Numbered from the stretch's first letter, positions 7,352-15,010 are shown. The stretch is DNA of 16,534 nt from Enterospora canceri (GCA_002087915.1 LWDP01000041.1:1-16534); one strand, 5' to 3'. Program-made: numbers and translations. The notes: a model not told the origin generated them from the letters alone.

Positions 7352-8752
7352 TTATTCATTCAAGAATTCGTGTCGTAGCATTTCCAGTGCCGTTGGTCTA
7401 TTCTGAAAATCAGCAGTTAACATTTGATCAATAAAATTTCTAAGCGAATCCGAGCAGTTTTCTGGATATACGAGTGGTATTTTCTCTCTTAAATTGACTT
7501 TCAAACAATTGGTGTATCGATATCCAAAATGAAAACCCAATTGCATCTTCAGTACCTTTCTAACCTTACTATCACTTTTCTCAGGGTATAACATTTGATA
7601 AAGCAGCAATCCCAAACTCCATACATCACCTACAGCTGTGAATATATCACTTATGGCATATTCAGGTGGTAGAAACCAATACGGTAAACACCATGGCTCT
7701 TTGCATTTGAATAATCCAAATTTGGTATTGCATGCAATATCCAGATCAATCAGTTTCCAGGTAGGTTTACCATGTTCATCCATTTTACACATTACGTTAT
7801 TGCATTTGATATCAGTGTGCGTTATATCTACCTTATGTAGATCAACCAACCCTCGTAGGACATCCCTTGCAACTATTCTTATATCATCCTCTGTTTTGAT
7901 CATTTCTCGCGATACAATGAAATCGAGTTTTTCCAGTAGCATAAATGCCACGATATAATCTTCTGATTCTGCTTGCTCTGCTTCATCACTGTATTTTATT
8001 GTGTAGATTTCATAACAGATCATTTTTATCACATGTTTGCTCTTCACTTTTTCAAGCATATGCGGTTCTATTCCTTTATCTCGTGTTGCAACATTGATTT
8101 TTAGGCAATGATTTTCACTTACATAGATTTGTGTTTTTTCAGATACAACAACTTCTGAGAAACCATATCCCTTGAGATACTTCTTAACTATATCTGTTTC
8201 AGAGTTTTTGATGTATTCTAGCAATTTACGAACCATTTTCTCAAACTCTTTTTGATTAGTTAAATCAGGTTTACCTGATTTCTTAGTGAATTCTGTGTAC
8301 GCAATGATGGTTTCGCTTTGTTTAAATGGCACCTTTTTAATTGTTTTGGGTGGATCTTGTAAGCAAATTATTCCATCAGTCTCAGTAGTATTTGGTCTCT
8401 GCCCTGCATTATCATAAAAACCAGGTGGTGTATCCAAGTTATTGCAAGGCGGTTTTACATTATCATAAAAGCCAGGCGGTGTTTTTAGATCATTGCAAGT
8501 ATTCGATGATTCGGTTGAGAATGAAATGCTATCAAGTTCATCAATTGCTTTCTCCAATTCATCTTGTTTCAAGGATAAAGAAATTTGACTCAAAGCCCTT
8601 TGCAATTGAGGCCTGTTTCTTTCATTATTTAGTTCGCCTCTTCCATCTAAAAGATCACTCGTGTGCTGCACACTCGAATCAGTCAATTCTTCTTTATCAT
8701 TTAACTCAGCAGCGAATATTCCGCTTATGATCAATGTGATATCACCAAGCAT
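7352..8752 (-). CDS. Lineage-specific protein kinase, cluster copy 3, possibly secreted, with TPPGFYDN repeats
   Basis: This is the third tandem kinase, 466 residues, with an unambiguous ATG at 8752. The N-terminus MLGDITLIISGIFAA has a hydrophobic core and an Ala-Ala cleavage-like end, consistent with a signal peptide, though it lacks a basic n-region. An acidic, probably disordered arm follows (about 16-145), with two copies of a CNxLxTPPGFYDN unit at 86-98 and 103-115. The kinase domain (about 195-466) has K218 in CLKI, HTDIKCNN with D314, K316 and N319, DLD at 336-338, PPEYA at 362-366, GDVWSLG and HFGYRY. The glycine-rich loop is degenerate, but the key Lys/Asp/Asn residues are kept, so it may be active. 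It is most like copy 2. HTDIK also occurs in SRPK-type kinases, but the rest does not resemble them. Confidence 0.85.
   Translation of the reverse strand: MLGDITLIISGIFAAELNDKEELTDSSVQHTSDLLDGRGELNNERNRPQLQRALSQISLSLKQDELEKAIDELDSISFSTESSNTCNDLKTPPGFYDNVKPPCNNLDTPPGFYDNAGQRPNTTETDGIICLQDPPKTIKKVPFKQSETIIAYTEFTKKSGKPDLTNQKEFEKMVRKLLEYIKNSETDIVKKYLKGYGFSEVVVSEKTQIYVSENHCLKINVATRDKGIEPHMLEKVKSKHVIKMICYEIYTIKYSDEAEQAESEDYIVAFMLLEKLDFIVSREMIKTEDDIRIVARDVLRGLVDLHKVDITHTDIKCNNVMCKMDEHGKPTWKLIDLDIACNTKFGLFKCKEPWCLPYWFLPPEYAISDIFTAVGDVWSLGLLLYQMLYPEKSDSKVRKVLKMQLGFHFGYRYTNCLKVNLREKIPLVYPENCSDSLRNFIDQMLTADFQNRPTALEMLRHEFLNE
8408..8497 (-). repeat. In-frame 51-bp tandem repeat in kinase copy 3
   Basis: Two imperfect copies, at 8459-8497 and 8408-8446, are spaced by 51 bp (17 codons). 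Each encodes the 13-residue unit CN-x-L-x-TPPGFYDN. The repeat lies in the disordered arm before the kinase domain. Confidence 0.8.
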
Positions 8753-9066
8753 GTTTATTGATCAAGTTAATTTTTGATAAATAAATAATAAATAAAATGC
8801 GCAGATCTTAATCATTTATAAACTATGTGAATGCTAATCATTTTACACCTTTGAAACCTAAAATAAGTCGAAAGAAAGTTCAATATATTAAAAATCAAAA
8901 TAAACAAAATAAGGAAATGCCTTCTACAGTGGATATCAAAAACAATCTAATTTTGTTAAGTTATAGTATGTTGACGGGTGAATAACGTGCTTTCAGTAAA
9001 CTAATACAACACTCAAATCATTCCTGAACCTTATTCCACAGTCATGCTATTTATTCTTCTGCTTTA
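8753..9066. other. 314-bp spacer upstream of kinase copy 3
   Basis: This is the longest gene-free stretch of the window and is strongly AT-rich next to the kinase. It contains the putative promoter of kinase copy 3, including the palindrome TTGATCAA at 8758-8765 and a run of TTTATTTA-type sequence. The half near 9066 is 3' flank of the next gene. I found no tRNA B-box and no convincing gene; a 22-codon plus-strand ORF at 8917-8985 is too short to support. No CCC element lies next to the kinase ATG. Confidence 0.45.
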
Positions 9067-9579
9067 TCAAGCAATTTCATAGATGAATCCTTTGTCAAAT
9101 CGCTTATTCAATATTCCATTCCTCACATAAATATTCAGAATTTCAATTGTCTTGTACTTGCTCAATTTGGTCACTTTAACAATGTCATCGAGTTTGAGTT
9201 GTTTGTTCTCGCTCACAAGTGCCAACAATCCTTTGGCTTTGATTTTTATCTTGCTGGTTTCATTAGCAAACATCTTTTCAAAATTAGTTGGTAGATTTTG
9301 TTTTTCAGGTGCTGTTATTCTGAAAGAATCCACTTTCTTGAATTTGTTCACTTTTATTGCTGTTTCGTCGTATGAGTATGCGTCTATTGCATCTAGCAAT
9401 GCCTTTATCTTGAAATTGTATGACTTAAGCTTGTTTGTGTGATTTCTTGCTTCTTCTGTTTTCTCTTTTATTCTTAGAGAGACTTCCGCTATTTCACAGA
9501 GTAGCATCTTCTCTTTGCTTGTCATCTCGTGTTCGTCTACTTCTGCTCCGCTGCTGAATGTGGTCTCGTTTGCTGTCAT
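9067..9579 (-). CDS. Hypothetical protein: coiled coil plus C-terminal helical, winged-helix-like region
   Basis: I do not recognise this 170-residue protein. It has an acidic N-terminus (1-20), then a charged helix with coiled-coil character (about 21-65). A basic linker follows (about 75-95), and a C-terminal region (about 100-170) where two helices, ending in KLDDIVKVTKLSKYKTIEIL, are followed by a strand-like turn, NGILNKRFDKGFIYEI. That last pattern resembles a winged helix, as in several DNA-binding or complex-assembly proteins, but this is a structural impression only. No signal peptide or membrane segment is seen. The ATG at 9579 has a CCC element 7 bases upstream. Divergence from SMC1 across 109 bp may mean shared expression, but does not establish a shared function. 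Confidence 0.72.
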   Translation of the reverse strand: MTANETTFSSGAEVDEHEMTSKEKMLLCEIAEVSLRIKEKTEEARNHTNKLKSYNFKIKALLDAIDAYSYDETAIKVNKFKKVDSFRITAPEKQNLPTNFEKMFANETSKIKIKAKGLLALVSENKQLKLDDIVKVTKLSKYKTIEILNIYVRNGILNKRFDKGFIYEIA

Positions 9580-9688
9580 GTTATAAGGGCAAACAGAACA
9601 TTTTTTAGAAACAACCTTGGTTGAACAAACAAAATCAATCAGTTAAGCTTATTTTGCATAAATATTTCATGCATTATGAACCCCACAC
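9580..9688. promoter_or_regulatory. 109-bp divergent promoter between the hypothetical gene and SMC1
   Basis: Toward SMC1, TGCATAAATAT (9655-9665) is followed by CCCC (9681-9684), four bases before the ATG at 9689. Toward the hypothetical gene, CCC (complement of 9587-9589) lies 7 bases before its ATG. Two out-of-frame ATGs at 9669 and 9676 precede the SMC1 start; they would interfere unless transcription begins downstream of them, near the CCCC. TGCATAAATAT also occurs upstream of the aminopeptidase gene. Confidence 0.55.
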
Positions 9689-12600
9689 ATGCAGCTTGAA
9701 AAAATTGAATTAAGAAATTTCAAGAGCTATAGCGGAAACTACACAGTTGGTCCATTTGATAAGTTTACGTGTATCGTAGGGCCAAATGGATCAGGTAAGA
9801 GCAACATTCTAGATGGAATCACGTTTGCCACGAATGTGAGCATAAATTTCCTAAGGGTGAAACGTGCTGCTGAGTTGGTCTCCAATGGATTTACAGAGTG
9901 CGAGGTTAAACTACACATAACATCCAGCGAGAAGCACAGGGTTTTCTCCAGATCATACAGTTGTATCAATCAGACATACACTTACAAAATTAACGAAAAA
10001 GTTGTTCAGAGTGCAATCTACACAAAAGAACTGGAAAAAATCAACATCTTTGCTAAAATACGCAATTTCATAATTTATCAGGGCGTATTGCTGAATGAGA
10101 ATGTAGATTTGTTCAATGTGATTGAGAAAATTAGCAATTCTGTAATGTACAAGGACGAATATGAAAAACTTAAGGCAAATCACCTAGCATGTTCCAAATT
10201 GCTGCAGCAGAAGCATGAGAAGAAGAAAGACATCATGAATGACATGAACGAGATGAATGAAGCCAAGGATAAAGAAAGAAGGTTCCTGAAAAATATGCAA
10301 GAACAAGAAGAGCTTACGAAGAAATGCTACGTACTGGAAACAAAAATCAAGGAGAATGAGCTTAAAAAGTTGGGTGTTGAATTTGATGATATTTCAAAGA
10401 GAATGTGCTCACTTAAGGAAGATTCAGAGTACAAGCGGGTTAAAGAAGATGTTTCCGATATGAAAAAGCAGGTTGCAAAAGAATACAAGGAATTTTATGA
10501 AATTGATACTGAAATAAAGTGTATCAGAGAAGCAGGGAACAAAGAAACAGGTGAATTAGAAGAATTGGAAAAGGAGAAGACACTTCTACAAAAATCAATA
10601 GAAAAACTCAGGTCACCCATTGATTATGAAGAATACTGTTGCGATGAAGAAGACAAAAGGCAACAATTTGAAGATGATTTGTTTGTGGCAATGGAGGAAT
10701 ACAATAAAGAAACGGCAGAAGAGCAGAAAGAAGAGTGTAAATTGACACTGGATAACTATGAAAGAATAAGCAGAAAGGAAGAGTTGCTCAATGAGATCAA
10801 GAAATTCAATGAAAAGAAAAACAAGATGGAAAAAGAGAACAAATCTGTGGAACAAAACAACAAACTTAAGAAAGAAGCAAAGATAAAGATAGACAAAATA
10901 TTGGAAGAGTTGAGGGAAAAAGCAACACCTGAGGCACTAAATCAGCTACAGAAATTGGAAGAAGACATGAAGAAAAGAGAATCAGAATTGAATCAATTCA
11001 CCAAAGAGATTCTGATTCACAAAGCGAAGTTCAATATCAGCAAAAATGAGATATTTGTATCAGGTGTAATAGAAAACCTGAAAGCAATCAATGGGGGTGT
11101 TTATGGCAAAATATCAAAATTGATTCAACCAACACAGGAGTGTTATGAAGTGCCAGTTTCAGTGCTAATTGCAAAATACGACAACACGGTGGTGGTAGAA
11201 AATGAGAAAACTGCTATAGAATGCATTAATTATCTCAAGGAAACAAAATCATGTAAGTTAACATTTCTATGCCTGGATAGGTTTACAAGCACAGGATACA
11301 GAAATGGAGCATATGGTGAGATATGTATGGATCCAATGGATTGTGTTGCATATGAAAACAGATATGTTGGGATAGTAGAACATATTTTCAAGGATAAGGC
11401 AATTATCACTACAGAAAACATAGAAGAATTCCAGAATAATTTCAAGGCAATTTGCACTACAAATGGATCATATTACCAGCGTTCTGGTCTAATCACAGGT
11501 GGAAGTAACAAAATCAATAAGTATGAAGAGAATCTTGTAGAAGAACTGTCTGCAAAAAGAACACGAGTCTTGAATGAAATCAAGGGAATTAAGAACAAGA
11601 AGGAATCATTTACAGGAATCAACATCTACATGGACAAGATACGTGAATTAGAGAAGAAAAAGGAAACCTACACTTTTGAAAAAGAGACCAATATTGAAAT
11701 TGCAATGGAGAAAGAACTTGAGAGATTGAAAGTGGTAAATGAAGAACTAAGCAACTTAAATGTGCTGTTGCAGGATTACGAGATGGCTAAGCAATTTATT
11801 AGAGAGACATTTCGAGTCAAAGAGAAAAAGACATTGGCTCCAATATTAAACAAAATAGGCGTGGAAACGTACGAGGAGTATAAAGCAAAAATACAGGATG
11901 AGGAGAAGAGAATTGATCTAACAGAGAACCTGAAAAATATTGAGACAAAAATAGCCAATTTAACAACAAATGACAATGACAACGACAAAACAGAGAGTGA
12001 AGACAAATACGTTCAAATATTCAATTTGAATAAGAAACAAGTGGAAATACAAAATAAGTTGGAGCAATCTAAACAGATTCTACGAATGAAGAATGCGACA
12101 TATACAGAATCAACCAGAAAAATTGATGATTTGAACAAGAAAATGATGAACAACACTCTGACCAGGACAAAATATGCAGAAGAAATCAAGGACCTGATTG
12201 GATTCTGTGTTCTTGAAACCAATTTGCAGAATGAAGATGAAATAACTAATGAATACAATAAGATAGCAATAACAGGCGTAAACATCATCAATCTGCTCAA
12301 TGATTTAAAAAGCAGTAAGTACAAGGTACAGCAAGAGCTGCAAGCTAATGTTCCACTGGGTTTGATGCAGAATGATACACTTCAATCAAAGTATTTGAAA
12401 TTCAATAGGGAATATGAATTTGCAAAGAATGCGGCACAACAGGCCAAGGCACACTTTAATGAAATAGCTGTGCATAGAAAAAGGCTATTTGATCAGTATT
12501 TTGAGACACTGCAGAGACAAATCAACAGTGTTTACAAGAAGTTGGCCTATTCGCTTGAATTTGATACTGAAATTCACGAAGTTGGCAAAGTTGTGTTAGA

Positions 12601-12964
12601 AGGAGATCCATTTGCTGCTAAAAATGCCATCAAATTCTACGTGATGCCACCTAACAAGGGATACACTGAATTCAGGGACTTAAGTGGTGGTGAGAAGTCA
12701 CTTGCGATTCTCTCATTCATTTTTGCAATTCAAAAGGTTCCGCCTTTCTACGTTTTGGACGAGGTGGATACAGCATTGGACAGGGACAATGTCCAGAGAC
12801 TCGCCAATTTCATCACAAATGAAACAAATGGCGTCGAGGACGAGAAACAGTTTCTGGTGATCAGTCTCAAGGACTATTTCTTCAAGAATGCTGAATCACT
12901 GGTTGGCGTATACAAGGATCAGACTGAAAACAGATCCAAAATATTAACATACAAGTTTGTATAA
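9689..12964 (+). CDS. SMC1: Cohesin subunit Smc1
   Basis: Smc1 pairs with Smc3 in the nuclear cohesin ring that holds sister chromatids together. The 1091-residue protein is complete. It begins LEKIELRNFKSYSG, with Walker A GPNGSGKS at 31-38. Two long coiled coils flank a hinge at about 455-612, recognisable from GGVYGKISKLIQPTQ and YYQRSGLITGG, both typical of Smc1 rather than Smc2-4. The ABC signature LSGGEKS is at 998-1004. Walker B is in FYVLDEVDTALD, with D1024 and E1025. All ATPase elements are intact. It is about 140 residues shorter than yeast or human Smc1 (about 1230), with the loss mainly in the coiled coils. The ATG at 9689 follows a CCCC element. The 3' end faces TRM5 across 24 bp, with AATAAA at 12974-12979. 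Confidence 0.97.
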   Translation: MQLEKIELRNFKSYSGNYTVGPFDKFTCIVGPNGSGKSNILDGITFATNVSINFLRVKRAAELVSNGFTECEVKLHITSSEKHRVFSRSYSCINQTYTYKINEKVVQSAIYTKELEKINIFAKIRNFIIYQGVLLNENVDLFNVIEKISNSVMYKDEYEKLKANHLACSKLLQQKHEKKKDIMNDMNEMNEAKDKERRFLKNMQEQEELTKKCYVLETKIKENELKKLGVEFDDISKRMCSLKEDSEYKRVKEDVSDMKKQVAKEYKEFYEIDTEIKCIREAGNKETGELEELEKEKTLLQKSIEKLRSPIDYEEYCCDEEDKRQQFEDDLFVAMEEYNKETAEEQKEECKLTLDNYERISRKEELLNEIKKFNEKKNKMEKENKSVEQNNKLKKEAKIKIDKILEELREKATPEALNQLQKLEEDMKKRESELNQFTKEILIHKAKFNISKNEIFVSGVIENLKAINGGVYGKISKLIQPTQECYEVPVSVLIAKYDNTVVVENEKTAIECINYLKETKSCKLTFLCLDRFTSTGYRNGAYGEICMDPMDCVAYENRYVGIVEHIFKDKAIITTENIEEFQNNFKAICTTNGSYYQRSGLITGGSNKINKYEENLVEELSAKRTRVLNEIKGIKNKKESFTGINIYMDKIRELEKKKETYTFEKETNIEIAMEKELERLKVVNEELSNLNVLLQDYEMAKQFIRETFRVKEKKTLAPILNKIGVETYEEYKAKIQDEEKRIDLTENLKNIETKIANLTTNDNDNDKTESEDKYVQIFNLNKKQVEIQNKLEQSKQILRMKNATYTESTRKIDDLNKKMMNNTLTRTKYAEEIKDLIGFCVLETNLQNEDEITNEYNKIAITGVNIINLLNDLKSSKYKVQQELQANVPLGLMQNDTLQSKYLKFNREYEFAKNAAQQAKAHFNEIAVHRKRLFDQYFETLQRQINSVYKKLAYSLEFDTEIHEVGKVVLEGDPFAAKNAIKFYVMPPNKGYTEFRDLSGGEKSLAILSFIFAIQKVPPFYVLDEVDTALDRDNVQRLANFITNETNGVEDEKQFLVISLKDYFFKNAESLVGVYKDQTENRSKILTYKFV

Positions 12965-12988
12965 GAAATAATCAATAAAATAGGAGTA
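12965..12988. other. 24-bp convergent gap between SMC1 and TRM5
   Basis: Both stop codons face this gap, which holds AATAAA at 12974-12979 in the SMC1 sense, a possible polyadenylation signal. The 3' UTRs of the two mRNAs must overlap or run into the opposing coding sequence, as expected in a highly compact genome. Confidence 0.4.
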
Positions 12989-14137
12989 TCAAACCAGGTC
13001 ATTTCTTGTTGCTGTCAATTTGTAGACACTTTTTGATGGCGATACGTCCCTAACAAATGTGACAGTTGGATTTGATACGCCTGTTTTGATACGCACCAAA
13101 TCAATTGAATTTTCGTTCTTTCTAACAAAGAAATAGGCGTGTAATGTAAACTGATGACTGAATTGTCTCAAATGTTTCACATACTCCAATGAATATTCAG
13201 GTAGATTGAATATAAAATGATCAATTGGAATATCAGTCAGTTGGCTGAGATAGAGACTAGCATCCTGGTTACTAATGAATATTCTGCTTGAATGGACAGT
13301 ATTAAGATCACTCTCATTCATTTCAGTACATGCAATTTGGTTGAGTTTGGCTGATTTCTTAAGACATGAAATTGCTGCTGAATTCAGGTCATTTGCGTAA
13401 ACAACACAACCTGCTTTAGCCAATGGGAGCGCATGTGGGCCTACACCACAAAAGCAATCGCAAATAATTTGATTGCTACCACCCTGCAATATTTCACTAA
13501 TCAATTTGCTCCTTTCACCTTGTAATCTCGAGCACCAATAGACACTCTTCAGGTCTACTACCATTTTGATGCCATTCTCTAACACAATTGTTTCCATGGC
13601 ATCTCTATCATCTCCTTGGAGCACTTCTAGTTCATAATTCCTGTACACGTTGTCAATTTTCCCTGTTTTATTTACAACTGTTTTCCCTGTTTTATTGTGT
13701 AGAATAAATCCAATGATCTCCTTATATTTGGCTTGTTCTTCATTCAAATTGAGATGAATTACGTCACCAACTACCTCATATGCACCAACACGTGCATTTT
13801 CAGGCAGAAACACCTTAAACAATTCATCGTAAGTGAAATAGTCAAATTGTAGAATGAGTTCGATTCTAAAGACGTAATATCGCTTACTGAGCATCATTCC
13901 ACGCTCTGTTAGAAGAATTAGCTTCTGATTTGGGTCAATACGACTGAGATCATCTTTCTCCATTTCAATTCTAAATCCAGAATAAACCTTATTCAAATCA
14001 CAGACACCTGGAATTCTGCTGAGTTTCAAGATGTGACCTGAGCATGTTTTCATATCATTTTTAATATCATTACTGGCTATAGCACAGCAATCAACTATCT
14101 TAACATATTCTAAGATCCTTTTAAATTTTTCTTCCAT
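12989..14137 (-). CDS. TRM5: tRNA (guanine37-N1)-methyltransferase Trm5
   Basis: Trm5 uses S-adenosylmethionine to form m1G37 next to the anticodon, which prevents frameshifting. The 382-residue protein has a divergent N-terminal region (about 1-165). A family block follows with ENG (187-189) and VYWCSRL (199-205). The Rossmann-fold motif I, DCFCGVGPHALP, is at 227-238, an acidic residue in YAND (247-250) likely contacts SAM, and NLPEYSLEYV (311-320) matches the eukaryotic Trm5 NLP motif. It is shorter than yeast Trm5 (about 500), chiefly at the N-terminus. No clear mitochondrial presequence is seen, which fits mitosome-bearing organisms without mitochondrial translation. A 24-bp direct repeat encodes NKTGK twice at 148-160. 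It is divergent from ASF1 across 33 bp. The ATG at 14137 is the first in frame. Confidence 0.94.
   Translation of the reverse strand: MEEKFKRILEYVKIVDCCAIASNDIKNDMKTCSGHILKLSRIPGVCDLNKVYSGFRIEMEKDDLSRIDPNQKLILLTERGMMLSKRYYVFRIELILQFDYFTYDELFKVFLPENARVGAYEVVGDVIHLNLNEEQAKYKEIIGFILHNKTGKTVVNKTGKIDNVYRNYELEVLQGDDRDAMETIVLENGIKMVVDLKSVYWCSRLQGERSKLISEILQGGSNQIICDCFCGVGPHALPLAKAGCVVYANDLNSAAISCLKKSAKLNQIACTEMNESDLNTVHSSRIFISNQDASLYLSQLTDIPIDHFIFNLPEYSLEYVKHLRQFSHQFTLHAYFFVRKNENSIDLVRIKTGVSNPTVTFVRDVSPSKSVYKLTATRNDLV
13657..13696 (-). repeat. Short direct repeat inside TRM5
   Basis: TTTTCCCTGTTTTATT occurs identically at 13657-13672 and 13681-13696, a 24-bp period that keeps frame and encodes NKTGK twice, eight residues apart. 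It looks like a small replication-slippage duplication in the N-terminal region of Trm5. Confidence 0.75.
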
Positions 14138-14170
14138 TTTTGGTCAAAAAAAACATAAATTTTTACTCCC
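14138..14170. promoter_or_regulatory. 33-bp bidirectional promoter between TRM5 and ASF1
   Basis: Two divergent ATGs are 33 bp apart. The palindromic AAATTT is at 14157-14162. Toward ASF1 the sequence runs CATAAATTTTTACTCCC and the CCC (14168-14170) abuts the ATG. Toward TRM5 a T-rich tract leads to GACCAAAA before the ATG, without a CCC triplet. The layout repeats that of the RAD50-IWS1 promoter. The function is inferred. Confidence 0.6.
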
Positions 14171-15004
14171 ATGTCTAAAGAAGAAAAGAAGGCTCCAGAA
14201 GAGAGCAGCCATAACAGCACAATTGTAACTGGCTCAGACGAGTATGATGACTACACCAACAGCATCATTCAGTTAAAGAATGTGAGATTCGATACGAATA
14301 AGACGTACAAATACACAGACAATCTCAAGTTCAACATTGATCTGGATGTAAAGAATGACATTGAAGACGACATTAAGGTGGAAGTGATCTATTTCGGATC
14401 GTATGGATCAGAAGAAGATGAGCAAGTTCTGGTCTCTGCTGCGGTTGGCCCACTCAAACAAGGAGGACTCACTTTTGAAATTGAGACTGAGAAGCCAATT
14501 GAGCTTCACAAGATTCCACTTAAGGCGCTCTTTGGCCTGAACACGTTCCTGGTTTCATTGACGTACAAGGAATCTGAGTTTGCTCGTGTTGGATTTGTTG
14601 TCAATGTAACGTATCCTGGCGTGAATGAGAATGAGCTCATATGTGAGGATTTCACAGACAGTGGTGAATACGATACAGAAGAGGAATCAAGCGAATCAGT
14701 TGAATTCAAATCGAATGAAGGGGAAGAAGTGAAAGAGGAGGCTAAAGTCGAAGAAGCTAAAATTGAAGAAGTAAAAGCAGAAGAGGCTAAGGTGGATGAC
14801 GTAAATGAGAAAGAGAACAAAATCAACAGTGAATTGGATCAGTGTGTTCCAGCAGACAAAGATGAGTTTGATTTCAAGACCCATAAAATGGTCAAAGATA
14901 AAATCGAGTACAAATTCATGAAGGATCCAATTGTGCAAATATTTGGAATACCAGGATGCGCAGAGGCAGTTGGTGATGAAGAAGTCAAGAAAGCAAAGAA
15001 CTAA
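14171..15004 (+). CDS. ASF1: Histone H3-H4 chaperone Asf1
   Basis: Asf1 carries H3-H4 dimers to other chaperones during nucleosome assembly and transcription. The immunoglobulin-like core is at about 31-150. Family landmarks are IYFGSYGSEEDEQVL (73-87), VGPLKQGGLTFEIE (92-105), and SLTYKESEFARVGFVVNVTY (129-148), matching the Asf1 segment that binds H3. Two features are odd. About 30 extra acidic residues precede the usual start of the family. By my alignment, human V94 and Y112, both at the histone interface, are Thr125 and Val143, while R108 is kept as R139. The C-terminal tail (151-277) is acidic, as in fungal Asf1, and includes K-x-E-E-A/V pentads at about 188-211. The ATG at 14171 directly follows a CCC element. 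The stop is 6 bp from the convergent neighbour's stop. Confidence 0.9.
   Translation: MSKEEKKAPEESSHNSTIVTGSDEYDDYTNSIIQLKNVRFDTNKTYKYTDNLKFNIDLDVKNDIEDDIKVEVIYFGSYGSEEDEQVLVSAAVGPLKQGGLTFEIETEKPIELHKIPLKALFGLNTFLVSLTYKESEFARVGFVVNVTYPGVNENELICEDFTDSGEYDTEEESSESVEFKSNEGEEVKEEAKVEEAKIEEVKAEEAKVDDVNEKENKINSELDQCVPADKDEFDFKTHKMVKDKIEYKFMKDPIVQIFGIPGCAEAVGDEEVKKAKN
14732..14803 (+). repeat. Degenerate 15-bp (5-residue) repeat in the ASF1 tail
   Basis: Roughly five units of the type K-x-E-E-A/V (last unit K-V-D-D-V) occur in a row at residues about 188-211. It is a low-complexity acidic/basic segment that would form a charged helix or disordered tail. Confidence 0.6.
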
Positions 15005-15010
15005 ATTATG

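Noticed and set aside
4530..8752. The kinases as SRPK-family enzymes, based on HTDIK in the catalytic loop.
   Set aside because: SRPKs continue with PEN and have DLG plus a distinctive spacer. Here the sequence is xNN with DLD and the other blocks do not match, so the shared four or five residues are not enough.
8917..8985. 22-codon ATG-to-TAA ORF on the plus strand in the 314-bp spacer.
   Set aside because: Too short, no recognisable motif, and expected by chance in AT-rich DNA.
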